Origin: Acinetobacter gandensis
GTDB taxonomy: Bacteria > Pseudomonadota > Gammaproteobacteria > Pseudomonadales > Moraxellaceae
Assembly (NCBI RefSeq): GCF_001678755.1
Contig: NZ_LZDS01000003.1
Location: 62,001-126,000, forward strand
Length of the DNA: 64,000 bases
Direction of reading: 5' to 3'
Shown: positions 36,674-45,277 of the stretch, piece after piece
Layout of the letters: each line of letters starts with the position of its first letter
Numbering within the stretch: position 1 is the first letter of the stretch
Translations under genes and position numbers: made by a program
Notes under the pieces: generated by a model
What the model saw: the letters and a program-made list of their open reading frames with translations, nothing else
The model's database searches: none
Told to the model about the DNA's origin: nothing

Positions 36674-37543
36674 ATGAGTGACAGCAGCAATCAATTGATG
36701 CCCCTGTCATTATCGGCACCCGGGGTGAATCTCGGTGCTTATATTAGTACTGTTAACCAAATTCCTATTTTAACGGCCGAACAAGAAAAAGAGCTGGCCG
36801 AACGTTATTACTACGACCAAGATTTAGATGCTGCCAAAATGTTGGTAATGTCGCACTTGCGTTTTGTTGTACATATTGCGCGTAGCTATGCAGGCTATGG
36901 CCTGCCACAAGGCGACCTGATTCAAGAAGGTAACTTGGGCTTAATGAAAGCAGTAAAACGCTTTGACCCTACTATGGGTGTTCGCCTTGTTTCTTTTGCA
37001 GTGCATTGGATTAAGGCAGAGATTCACGAATATGTGATTCGTAACTGGCGTATTGTTAAAATTGCAACTACCAAAGCGCAGCGAAAATTATTCTTTAATT
37101 TACGTAGCTTAAAAAAATCGTCTAAAAAGCTCACCATGGCTGAAGCTGAGTCAATCGCCAATGACTTAAATGTGACTGCAGCACAAGTGCTCGAAATGGA
37201 AGGTCGTTTAACAGCATACGATGCAGCCTTCGAAGCACAAGGTGATGACGATGACGAAGGTTCAACGCATGTTGCCCCAGCGCTATATTTAGAAGATAAC
37301 CGCTACGACCCTGCTCGCTTGGCTGAAGAAGAAGATTACGAAGAACAAAGTAGCACTGCTTTGCATGATGCGATGGATCAACTCGATGATCGTTCTCGTA
37401 ATATTTTGCAGCGTCGTTGGCTAGATGATGAAAAATCAACGCTACATGAACTTGCAGCTGAATATAATGTCTCTGCAGAACGTATTCGTCAGTTAGAAAA
37501 AAATGCGATGGAGAAAATCAAAGTCGCAATGTCATCAAATTAA
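36674..37543 (+). CDS. rpoH: RNA polymerase sigma-32 factor (heat shock)
   Basis: 289 aa. Region 2 has [31 protein letters not shown] in its usual place (core binding and -10 reading), QRKLFFNLR is the RpoH box, and region 4.2 is the C-terminal helix-turn-helix ([20 protein letters not shown]). AAGGAGA sits 5 bases before ATG 36674; the longer frame from 36638 would read through it. A terminator follows. Confidence 0.96.
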   Translation: MSDSSNQLMPLSLSAPGVNLGAYISTVNQIPILTAEQEKELAERYYYDQDLDAAKMLVMSHLRFVVHIARSYAGYGLPQGDLIQEGNLGLMKAVKRFDPTMGVRLVSFAVHWIKAEIHEYVIRNWRIVKIATTKAQRKLFFNLRSLKKSSKKLTMAEAESIANDLNVTAAQVLEMEGRLTAYDAAFEAQGDDDDEGSTHVAPALYLEDNRYDPARLAEEEDYEEQSSTALHDAMDQLDDRSRNILQRRWLDDEKSTLHELAAEYNVSAERIRQLEKNAMEKIKVAMSSN

Positions 37544-37569
37544 TGACTGAATTCGGTCTAATATCCATG

Positions 37570-37599
37570 AAAAAAGAGCATCTAAATGCTCTTTTTTTT
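37570..37599 (+). terminator. rpoH terminator
   Basis: AAAGAGCA/TGCTCTTT stem with a 6-base loop and T9 tail. Confidence 0.9.
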
Positions 37600-37687
37600 T
37601 GGTTTAAATCAAAATAAAGATTGGGTCGTTTTACTTAAATTACGTTCAAAAATATGCTATGGTTGTGCGCAAAATTTGTTAGGGTGA

Positions 37688-38059
37688 ATGCACATGTGGA
37701 TGGCAATCTCCGCACTCAATTTAGCTTTTGCAGTCATGCTTGGTGCTTTTGGCGCACATGGATTAAAAGCACGTGCCAGTGAAGCTCAACTTGCTTGGTG
37801 GCAAACCGCAACCGACTATTTTTTCTATCACGCCCTCGGTTTACTTGCACTTGCAATTATTGCGAAAGTGATTCCGCAAATTCCGATCAAAGCCAGCTTC
37901 CTTCTTATCCAAATTGGTATTTTGTTTTTCTGTGGCTCACTATATATCATGGCGCTTGGCTTACCGCGTGGTTTAGGTGCAATCACCCCAATTGGCGGTG
38001 CACTGATGATTGCAGGTTGGGTCATCCTCGCATGGAATGCGTTTAAATTTGCAAGATAA
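37688..38059 (+). CDS. DUF423 family membrane protein
   Basis: 123 aa with four hydrophobic segments. AFAVMLGAFGAHGLK near the start and FYHALGLLALA are the DUF423 (YgdD) signature. Function is unknown. AGGG precedes the ATG; the Met at residue 3 is an alternative. The neighbour order rpoH, DUF423, thiS, thiG resembles that recalled from Pseudomonas. Confidence 0.9.
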   Translation: MHMWMAISALNLAFAVMLGAFGAHGLKARASEAQLAWWQTATDYFFYHALGLLALAIIAKVIPQIPIKASFLLIQIGILFFCGSLYIMALGLPRGLGAITPIGGALMIAGWVILAWNAFKFAR

Positions 38060-38135
38060 ACGAATAAAGAGTACTGAAGCGAACAAAACAGACTCAATCT
38101 TCAAATTTGCCTAGAACGAATGGAAATCAGCACAA

Positions 38136-38333
38136 ATGCAAATATTTTTAAACGGCGAAGCAACTCAAACTGACTGTATAAACCTGTTGCAATTGATTCA
38201 ACAATTGCAACTAGAGGGTAAACGTTTCGCTGTCGAAAAAAATGAAATGATCATCTCAAAAAGCAAATTGGAACAAACACTAATTGCTGAGCAAGATCAT
38301 ATTGAAATTATTCATGCCGTTGGCGGCGGCTAA
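38136..38333 (+). CDS. thiS: Sulfur carrier protein ThiS
   Basis: 65 aa, ubiquitin-like, ending in the required Gly-Gly (HAVGGG). ThiF adenylates that end and it becomes a thiocarboxylate, which gives sulfur to thiazole synthesis. thiG follows after 12 bases. No thiamine (TPP) riboswitch was seen upstream. Confidence 0.93.
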   Translation: MQIFLNGEATQTDCINLLQLIQQLQLEGKRFAVEKNEMIISKSKLEQTLIAEQDHIEIIHAVGGG

Positions 38334-38345
38334 AATGGAGCTCCC

Positions 38346-39131
38346 ATGGAAGACACACCTTTAATTATAGGTTCACGAACTTTTAACTCACGTTTATTGG
38401 TCGGTACCGGTAAATATAAAGACCTAAATGAAACAGATTTAGCGATTCAAGCCAGCGGCGCGGAGATTGTTACCGTTGCAATTCGACGTGTGAACATTGG
38501 TCAACATGCGGATCAGCCTAACTTGCTTTCTGTGATTCCGCCTGAAAAGTACACCATTTTACCCAATACAGCGGGTTGCTTTGATGCCAATAGCGCAGTA
38601 CGCACCTGCATGATGGCACGTGAATTATTGGATGGTCACAACTTGGTCAAATTAGAAGTATTGGGTGATGAAAAAACCCTCTACCCGAATATTACCGAAA
38701 CGTTGAAAGCAGCACGTACTTTAATAGATGATGGTTTCGAGATAATGGTGTATACCTCTGATGATCCAATCGTGGCACAAGAGCTTGAAAGTATGGGCTG
38801 TGTTGCGATTATGCCTTTAGGTAGTTTAATTGGTTCTGGTCTTGGTATTCTCAACCCACACACCATTTCAATTATTAAAGAAAACGCTAAAGTGCCAGTA
38901 TTGGTTGATGCTGGTGTTGGTACAGCAAGCGATGCAGCTATAGCAATGGAATTGGGCTGCGACGGTGTATTAATGAATACAGCGATTGCGGCTGCACAAA
39001 ATCCAATATTGATGGCTTCAGCTATGAAAAAAGCCGTTGAAGCTGGTCGTGAAGCGTTCCTTGCTGGTCGTATGCCACGTAAACGTATGGCCAATGCGAG
39101 CTCACCTGAAACAGGATACTTCTTTAAATAA
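38346..39131 (+). CDS. thiG: Thiazole synthase
   Basis: 261 aa TIM barrel that joins deoxyxylulose phosphate, dehydroglycine and ThiS sulfur into the thiazole phosphate of thiamine. [12 protein letters not shown] at 16-27, [20 protein letters not shown] (with the imine-forming Lys), and the phosphate-binding [12 protein letters not shown] and GVLMNTAIA are diagnostic. Confidence 0.97.
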   Translation: MEDTPLIIGSRTFNSRLLVGTGKYKDLNETDLAIQASGAEIVTVAIRRVNIGQHADQPNLLSVIPPEKYTILPNTAGCFDANSAVRTCMMARELLDGHNLVKLEVLGDEKTLYPNITETLKAARTLIDDGFEIMVYTSDDPIVAQELESMGCVAIMPLGSLIGSGLGILNPHTISIIKENAKVPVLVDAGVGTASDAAIAMELGCDGVLMNTAIAAAQNPILMASAMKKAVEAGREAFLAGRMPRKRMANASSPETGYFFK

Positions 39132-39152
39132 GCCCTGATTCACGCTATAAAG

Positions 39153-39176
39153 AGGACTCAAACGAGTCCTTTTTTT
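39153..39176 (+). terminator. thiG terminator
   Basis: AGGACTC/GAGTCCT stem with AAAC loop and T6 tail. It lies only 10 bases before the next gene's ATG. Confidence 0.88.
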
Positions 39177-39186
39177 GACGATAATA

Positions 39187-39873
39187 ATGAAAATTCCCAA
39201 ACTCATTTACACCTTTCCCCTTTTGGTACTTCCATGTTACCTACATGCCCAAATTCCAGCCCAGGCCAGATTACTCGCGCCAAAAGGTTGGGACATCTTA
39301 ATGGCAGCAACTGGTGACTTAAATAAAGATCAGCTGCAAGATATAGCAATGATTGTTGAGAAGCAGAAAGTTGATATCGTTACAAAAGATGAAGGTGGCG
39401 AGGTCATTCATGACAATCCGCGAAAATTTTTAGTATTCTTTAAAACTGCTCAGGGTTACCAACGAGTTGCAGAAAACAATAGTATTCCTGTTGCTGAACA
39501 AGCCAACTCATGTTTGCTCGACCCACTGGCTGAAGCGGATAAGCTTAAAATTTCTAAAGGAATTTTAAAGGTACATTTCAGCTACTTTATGGCCTGTGGT
39601 GGCTGGGAATGGCCACGTCACAGCTATACCTTTAGATGGCAAAATAAGCGCTTTGAATTGATTGGATTTGATTACAGCAGTTTTCATCGCGCTTCAGGAG
39701 AAGAAACGTCTAAGAGCTATAATTTTCTAACCCATAAACGCAAGGAAATACTGGGTGGCAACACCTTTGAAGAAAGTAAAACCCAAATTAAATGGACGAG
39801 CTTTAAAACGCCCCAAACATTGACCTTAAATAATATTAACTTTGATGACTTTTATACACAGTTTGAATACTAA
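39187..39873 (+). CDS. Exported hypothetical protein, 228 aa
   Basis: A signal peptide (IYTFPLLVLPCYLHAQ, about 6-21) precedes a mature part of about 207 residues. GDLNKDQLQDIAMIV resembles the Asp-rich calcium-binding repeat of FG-GAP beta-propeller proteins; only one such repeat is visible. Later FMACGGWEWPRHSYTFRWQNKRFELIGFD is rich in aromatics when read in place. The ATG at 39187 is right behind the thiG terminator and has no ribosome site I can see, so the start is uncertain (an in-frame TTG lies at 39175). Confidence 0.7.
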   Translation: MKIPKLIYTFPLLVLPCYLHAQIPAQARLLAPKGWDILMAATGDLNKDQLQDIAMIVEKQKVDIVTKDEGGEVIHDNPRKFLVFFKTAQGYQRVAENNSIPVAEQANSCLLDPLAEADKLKISKGILKVHFSYFMACGGWEWPRHSYTFRWQNKRFELIGFDYSSFHRASGEETSKSYNFLTHKRKEILGGNTFEESKTQIKWTSFKTPQTLTLNNINFDDFYTQFEY

Positions 39874-39890
39874 AACTTTTATAGATCAGC

Positions 39891-39918
39891 AAAAAACGCC
39901 TCACAATGAGGCGTTTTT
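39891..39918. terminator. Bidirectional terminator
   Basis: ACGCCTC/GAGGCGT stem, A6 before, T5 after, between converging genes. Confidence 0.88.
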
Positions 39919-39937
39919 ATAAATAACTAAAGATATT

Positions 39938-40549
39938 TTAAGGAATCAAGCCTTCATCTCGCATTGCAATTTGTACCGATTGACGCTCAGCAACTTTATT
40001 ACGAATCGCAATAATATTTTTATACGGTGTTAAATCGTGCTCAATGCCATTTGACCAATTTGTAAGTACAAAAAGGTAGGCATCTGCCGGACCAAAGTTA
40101 TCATCAACCAAATAATCATTATCTGACTCGCCAATCGCTTTATCGATATAACTCAATAAACGGTCAATTTCAGCATAGGCTTTTTCTTTTGCTACAGCAT
40201 CTAATGGCGCACCAAAGAATACTGCATAGGCATCATGCAATTCAGAATTCAGATAACCTAACCACTCCAATACTTTTGCACGACCTAAGCCTGATGGTGG
40301 AATTAAGTCTTGTTTAGGATCATGTTGTGCCAAGAACGGTAGAATCGCTACGTTTTCAGTCAGTATCAAACCTGGATTAATTTCTAAAGCTGGAACATAT
40401 CCTTTTGGATTAATCTCGTAATAATCTAATCCTTTTTCTGTTTTATGGGTTATAAGGTCAACACGAACCAAATCAAAATCTACGTTAATTTCATTTAAAA
40501 TTATATGGGCAGCCAATGAACATGCACCTGGCGAATAATAAAGCTTCAT
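39938..40549 (-). CDS. Glutathione S-transferase family protein
   Basis: 203 aa, two-domain GST. The thioredoxin-like N-terminal part begins MKLYYSPGACSLAAHIIL (the Cys10 or Ser11 region typical of beta-class GSTs), with cis-Pro in GYVPAL and ENVAIL before the helical C-terminal domain. Beta-class GSTs conjugate or bind glutathione; the substrate is unknown. Confidence 0.9.
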   Translation of the reverse strand: MKLYYSPGACSLAAHIILNEINVDFDLVRVDLITHKTEKGLDYYEINPKGYVPALEINPGLILTENVAILPFLAQHDPKQDLIPPSGLGRAKVLEWLGYLNSELHDAYAVFFGAPLDAVAKEKAYAEIDRLLSYIDKAIGESDNDYLVDDNFGPADAYLFVLTNWSNGIEHDLTPYKNIIAIRNKVAERQSVQIAMRDEGLIP

Positions 40550-40764
40550 ATCTGATCCTTGTTATAAACTATTAACTGTTTTAAATCGCTTCTGACAAAC
40601 TTTCAAGTGATCAAACCTGTAAATTGCAAAAAAGCGTAAATGCTGAAACACATATACTCATTGACTATTGTCCATATCTATAGAATTTTCAAGTCAAACT
40701 GTTATGCATTTTTTTATTCAGTTGTTTTAACATAGCCCTGTTTAAAGTTTGATGAAAATATACA

Positions 40765-42207
40765 GTGCTGCAACTCAAAAAAGATCAATGGTTTTCTAAT
40801 ATTCGTAGCGATGTACTGGCCGGTTTAGTGGTTGGTTTAGCACTCATTCCAGAATCAATAGCGTTTTCAGCGATTGCAGGTGTTGATCCACAAGTCGGAC
40901 TATATGCATCTTTTTGTATTGCTGTCAGTATCGCATTTTTTGGTGGTCGCCCTGCCATGATTTCAGCGGCGACAGGCGCAATGGCACTGCTGATGATTAC
41001 CTTAGTCAAAGAACATGGCTTACAATATTTATTAGCAGCGACTGTGCTTACAGGGATCATCCAAATTATTGCTGGCTATTTTAAAGTTGCAAAGTTAATG
41101 CGCTTTGTCTCTCAGGCAGTGGTCTACGGTTTCTTAAATGCACTGGCGATTTTAATCTTTGTTGCTCAAATACCTGAAATTTCCAAAATGGATAGTACGG
41201 GTTATCTATTCATGCTGCTTGGCTTAGCTGTGATTTACTTATTTCCCTATATTCCTAAACTTGGTAAAGCAATTCCATCCCCTCTCGTTTGTATTATTGT
41301 TTTAAGTTGCTTGGCGCTATTTTTAGGTTCAGATATGCGCACCGTCAGTGATTTAGGGCAGTTACCTGATACCTTACCTATTTTCTTAATTCCGAATATT
41401 CCATTCAATATAGAAACACTGACGATTATTTTCCCGTATTCCATGACGTTAGCGACTGTCGGTTTACTTGAAACCATGATGACCACAACGGTGATTAATG
41501 AAATCACCCATACTGAAGCAGATCGCCATCAAGAATGCCGTGGCCAAGGGATGGCAAATATTGTTAGCGGATTTATGGGCGGTATGGCCGGTTGTGCCAT
41601 GATTGGTCAATCTATTATTAATGTAACTTCTGGTGCGCGTACACGCCTATCGACCTTAATCGCAGGTGTTTTCCTACTCTGTTTGGTTGTCTTCCTAAAA
41701 GATTGGCTGGCTTATGTGCCAATGGCAGCTTTGGTCGCAATTATGATTATGGTTTCATTGACGACGTTCCAATGGGGGTCAGTCAAGCAATTTAGCAAAC
41801 ACCCAATCTCTTTTAACATTGTGATGATTGCTGTAGTTATTGTCGTTTTGCTGACACATAACTTAGCACTTGGCGTATTTGTTGGCGTTTTACTTTCAGC
41901 GCTATTTATCATTAATCAATTAGAAAGCTCAGTAAAAGTCACTTCAACTTTACATAATCATCAACGTCGCTACCAAGTCAGTGGTCAAATTTTCTTTAGT
42001 AGTTCAGATCGTTTTTACCAATTTTTTAACTTTAATGAGCACATTCAATCGGTGGAAATTGACTTGTCAAATGCACACATTTGGGATATTACCTCGGTAA
42101 ATATGCTAAATAGTGTGGTGGAGAAATTTGAAGCAAAAGGCATCAAAACGCAGTTACTTGGTCTCAATGAAGCCAGCGCAACCTTAATTGATCGAATCAA
42201 TAATTAA
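40765..42207 (+). CDS. SulP family anion transporter with STAS domain
   Basis: 480 aa. About ten or more hydrophobic helices (residues about 15-385), with the SulP signature [26 protein letters not shown] read across the first two helices, and a C-terminal STAS domain (about 395-480, [19 protein letters not shown]). SulP proteins move sulfate, bicarbonate or dicarboxylates. The start is GTG 40765 with no good ribosome site; a stop codon lies just upstream in frame, so there is no better choice. Confidence 0.9.
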   Translation: MLQLKKDQWFSNIRSDVLAGLVVGLALIPESIAFSAIAGVDPQVGLYASFCIAVSIAFFGGRPAMISAATGAMALLMITLVKEHGLQYLLAATVLTGIIQIIAGYFKVAKLMRFVSQAVVYGFLNALAILIFVAQIPEISKMDSTGYLFMLLGLAVIYLFPYIPKLGKAIPSPLVCIIVLSCLALFLGSDMRTVSDLGQLPDTLPIFLIPNIPFNIETLTIIFPYSMTLATVGLLETMMTTTVINEITHTEADRHQECRGQGMANIVSGFMGGMAGCAMIGQSIINVTSGARTRLSTLIAGVFLLCLVVFLKDWLAYVPMAALVAIMIMVSLTTFQWGSVKQFSKHPISFNIVMIAVVIVVLLTHNLALGVFVGVLLSALFIINQLESSVKVTSTLHNHQRRYQVSGQIFFSSSDRFYQFFNFNEHIQSVEIDLSNAHIWDITSVNMLNSVVEKFEAKGIKTQLLGLNEASATLIDRINN

Positions 42208-42246
42208 GCCTACGCTTGGTCATTTTGAAATTCCATTTAGCTTAAT

Positions 42247-42269
42247 TTGCCGCCCAAGTGAGGCGGCAA
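42247..42269 (+). terminator. Hairpin after the SulP gene, possible terminator
   Basis: Perfect 8-base stem TTGCCGCC/GGCGGCAA with a 7-base loop, but no T run after it, so termination may be weak. Confidence 0.45.
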
Positions 42270-42273
42270 TATT

Positions 42274-42456
42274 ATGTGTTTTCAACCACATTCAAATGAA
42301 CAATCATCTACTAATTCAATGAAAATTATAAATTTTATTGAATCTTATGTTTATAAAAAATACAATGACAGAATATTAAAATATATTTTTAGTTTTGATT
42401 CATTTACTTCCGCATTTCTTTTAAATGATTTAGAACTTAGGGGAAAGGCGGAATAA
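42274..42456 (+). CDS. Possible small ORF, 60 aa, coupled to the sensor kinase
   Basis: An open frame rich in Asn, Phe, Tyr and Ser (IINFIESYVYKKYND) whose TAA overlaps the kinase ATG by one base (TAATG). Base composition is more AT-rich than its neighbours and there is only a distant GAGG upstream. It may be a leader peptide or chance. Not recognised. Confidence 0.25.
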   Translation: MCFQPHSNEQSSTNSMKIINFIESYVYKKYNDRILKYIFSFDSFTSAFLLNDLELRGKAE

Positions 42457-44375
42457 TGAGACAAGGATTTGTATTTGATCCAGTCCAAAAATATCTCAAT
42501 GTGCTCATCATTTATAGCATCGTAGTATTTATCAACTTATTTTTTTGCTCAGCAGTCAATGCAAGCCTACAAAACACCCCAAGCTGTACAGCAAATATCA
42601 AATCTATTCAGGTTGCACAAGGCAACCAATTAAATCCTCAACTACGTCCCACCGCAGGCTGGCTTAACATACAACAATTTCCCGACCAGTGGAGCTCACG
42701 CTGGCCAGATTTTCATGGCAATGCTTGGTACAAAATTGATTTTAATTATCACTGTACAACATCCGTCCAAGCACCCATTTCTTTTGCGCTCGAAAGCATT
42801 ACTCAAAGTGGCAAGATTTATATTAATGATTCATTGCTATGGAGTGATTTATCTGTACATGAGCCTGCATCTCGTAGCCAATATGTCCCACGCCAATGGA
42901 GCATTGCCCCGTCAAGTTTAAATGAAGGTAGAAATGTCATATGGGTACAGGTCTACGGTAGCTTGACGCAAAAATCTGGACTGGGGCAAATCAGTCTAGG
43001 TACAAATCAAAGTGTATTGCCTATCTACAAAAGTTGGCTACTTGAAAAAAGAACCCTAATTGAATTTAACGCCATGATTAGCTTCGTGGTTGGTATTTTC
43101 TATTTTCTCGCTTGGCTGACCAATCGTAAGGAACGCAGTTTTTTATGGTTTGCAATAACCAATTTTTTCTGGATTTTTTATAGCATCTGCTTTTTATTAA
43201 CAGGCCCATTACCGTTTTCAACTACAGTATTAGACAGAATTCAGAATATTATTTTTTGCTTTTATACTGTATCGGGTTGTTTAGCGCTATGGTCATTTGT
43301 GGATCGTAGTTTCCCGCGCCTAGAAAAAGCACTTTGGGCATTTTTCACAGTCGCACTCGTGTGTCTAAGCTTCATACCGCTCACACAACTGAATACTGTC
43401 ATTCAAATCTTTTTCGGTGTTGCGGTGCTGATCTTTTTAGCAAAATGTATTAGCTTCCCCTTTTTGGCTTATCAATCTAAACAGCCTGAAAGTTACTTAA
43501 TGGCTGCTGTATATTTACTCTTTATCCCAATTGCTTTTCACGATGCGCATTTTGTGATTTCTATGGAAGGTCGCCCGCTATCACCGTATACAGGCCCTTT
43601 CACCACGCTGTCTTTAGGGGCAATTTTAGGTTTACGTTTAGCTCGTAATGCACGCCAAATTGATCGTTTTAATAAAACTTTATCGGAAAACGTATCTCGG
43701 GCTAAAACCGAACTGACCGAATCTTTAGAAAAACAACATCAACTTGCTATTGAAAATGTTCGACTACAAGAGCGCATTCATCTTTCCCATGACCTACATG
43801 ATGGTTTGGGCGGTTCGATTGTCCGTTCAATGTTGTTGCTCGAACAAAATGACAAGGTTGAGAAACCACAAATTATGTCGATGCTGAAACTCTTTCGAAA
43901 TGACCTTCGACAAGTCATCGACTCAGGCTCAAGCATCGGTGTAAAAGCGCCTGACACACCTATTGAATGGGCTGCACCGATTCGACATCGTTTTGTACAA
44001 TTATTTGAGGAATTAGAAATCCAATCAAATTGGAGCTTTGCACCAACATGGATTAATAGCCCGAATGCCGCACAATGTTTAACATTGACACGTGTTGCCG
44101 AAGAAACCCTCACCAACATCTTAAAACATAGCCAGGCCAATAAAGTCACTGTTTCCCTGAGTGAACTAGACGATCTATTGATTTTGCAAATTGAAGACAA
44201 TGGGATCGGTTTTGATCCATCTGAAGTCGATCAAGGCCTACATGTGGGATTACATAGCATGCGTACACGTATTGCAAGAATAGATGGTGAGTTTCATATT
44301 GATTCAAAACCGGGTCATACACGCGTAAAAATCATTTTACCAATGCTTGATGATCAAGCCGAAAATAAACTCTAA
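42456..44375 (+). CDS. Sensor histidine kinase with 7TM sensor region, NarL-type
   Basis: 639 aa. A first hydrophobic segment (about 18-35), a periplasmic beta-rich domain (about 40-190) of the DISMED2 type, then seven membrane helices (about 200-395), a coiled coil, and a kinase core. The HisKA_3 dimerisation motif SHDLHDGLGGS has the phospho-acceptor His at about 448. The ATPase domain has the N box (EETLTNILKHS, about 549) and DNGIGFDP. Such kinases phosphorylate NarL/LuxR-type regulators, but no response regulator gene is adjacent. GGGGAAAGG precedes the ATG. Confidence 0.9.
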   Translation: MRQGFVFDPVQKYLNVLIIYSIVVFINLFFCSAVNASLQNTPSCTANIKSIQVAQGNQLNPQLRPTAGWLNIQQFPDQWSSRWPDFHGNAWYKIDFNYHCTTSVQAPISFALESITQSGKIYINDSLLWSDLSVHEPASRSQYVPRQWSIAPSSLNEGRNVIWVQVYGSLTQKSGLGQISLGTNQSVLPIYKSWLLEKRTLIEFNAMISFVVGIFYFLAWLTNRKERSFLWFAITNFFWIFYSICFLLTGPLPFSTTVLDRIQNIIFCFYTVSGCLALWSFVDRSFPRLEKALWAFFTVALVCLSFIPLTQLNTVIQIFFGVAVLIFLAKCISFPFLAYQSKQPESYLMAAVYLLFIPIAFHDAHFVISMEGRPLSPYTGPFTTLSLGAILGLRLARNARQIDRFNKTLSENVSRAKTELTESLEKQHQLAIENVRLQERIHLSHDLHDGLGGSIVRSMLLLEQNDKVEKPQIMSMLKLFRNDLRQVIDSGSSIGVKAPDTPIEWAAPIRHRFVQLFEELEIQSNWSFAPTWINSPNAAQCLTLTRVAEETLTNILKHSQANKVTVSLSELDDLLILQIEDNGIGFDPSEVDQGLHVGLHSMRTRIARIDGEFHIDSKPGHTRVKIILPMLDDQAENKL

Positions 44376-44433
44376 TCTGAATCCTAGCACTTGCTTTAGC
44401 AGTACCTTAGAGTCGCTTTTTTCCTGAAAAAAT

Positions 44434-44461
44434 TTGACTTGTCAGACTCAGGACTTAAAAT
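44434..44461 (+). promoter_or_regulatory. trmB promoter
   Basis: TTGACT (44434-44439), 16-base spacer, TAAAAT (44456-44461), 33 bases before the trmB ATG. Confidence 0.6.
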
Positions 44462-44494
44462 ACCGCATTCGAATTTTTTACATTTGCCAAAGTT

Positions 44495-45211
44495 ATGTCG
44501 AACGATCAATTAGACCAGCAAGCCGTAGAACTGGATAACCTAAACGAACACCGTGAAATCGTAACGTTTATGCGTCGTTCAACTCCACTCAATACATCTC
44601 AACGTACTGCATTGGAACAACATGGCCATTTAATTTTAGATTACCCTGTTGGTGATCTACGTCAACACTTTGAACACCCTGAGCGTCCTCTGACTGTCGA
44701 AATTGGTTTTGGTATGGGCCGTTCATTGGTACTGATGGCAAAAGCAAATCCTGAACGTAACTTTGTCGGCATTGAAGTACACGTACCAGGTATTGCACAG
44801 TGTGTATATGAAGCAGGTCTAGCAGGCTTAACTAACCTACGTGTGTTGGATGCAGATGCCATTCAAGTGCTGCGTGAAATGCCAGACAACAGTATTAATA
44901 CCGTTCAATTGTATTTCCCTGACCCATGGCAGAAAAAACGTCATTTCAAACGCCGTTTCGTTTCACATGACCGCATGCCGTTAGTTGAAGAAAAATTGGA
45001 AATGGGCGGTACTTTCCATGCTGCAACAGACTGGGAACCGTATGCTGAATGGATGTTAGACGTATTGGACAACCGTCCGCGTTTAGAGAATCTTGCGGGT
45101 AAAGGCAATAGCTACCCTCGTCCTGAATGGCGTCCACAAACCAAATTTGAACGTCGTGGTATTGAGGCAGGTCATAAAATTAATGACTTCATTTTCAAAA
45201 AGATCAATTAA
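44495..45211 (+). CDS. trmB: tRNA (guanine-N7-)-methyltransferase
   Basis: 238 aa. It methylates G46 in the variable loop of tRNAs using S-adenosylmethionine. EIGFGMGRSLVLMA is the cofactor-binding motif I, followed by NFVGIEVHVPG, FPDPWQKKRHFKRR, and TDWEPYAEWML, all characteristic. It is separated from thiG by four genes. Confidence 0.96.
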   Translation: MSNDQLDQQAVELDNLNEHREIVTFMRRSTPLNTSQRTALEQHGHLILDYPVGDLRQHFEHPERPLTVEIGFGMGRSLVLMAKANPERNFVGIEVHVPGIAQCVYEAGLAGLTNLRVLDADAIQVLREMPDNSINTVQLYFPDPWQKKRHFKRRFVSHDRMPLVEEKLEMGGTFHAATDWEPYAEWMLDVLDNRPRLENLAGKGNSYPRPEWRPQTKFERRGIEAGHKINDFIFKKIN

Positions 45212-45228
45212 TCTATTTTGAAAATTTA

Positions 45229-45257
45229 AAAAACCACCGACATCGGTGGTTTTTTTA
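45229..45257. terminator. Bidirectional terminator
   Basis: ACCACCG/CGGTGGT stem with ACAT loop, A and T runs on both sides. Confidence 0.9.
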
Positions 45258-45277
45258 TTATTTAAATCAGAAAAATA

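Noticed and set aside
37600..38135. Thiamine (TPP) riboswitch upstream of thiS
   Set aside because: I found no CUGAGA-type core in the gap before the DUF423 gene or before thiS.
38681..39094. 137-aa open frame antisense to thiG
   Set aside because: thiG is certain here; the antisense product has no recognisable domain.
43778..44200. 140-aa open frame antisense to the sensor kinase
   Set aside because: It lies wholly within the conserved kinase core; the Ser/Arg-rich product is what antisense reading produces.
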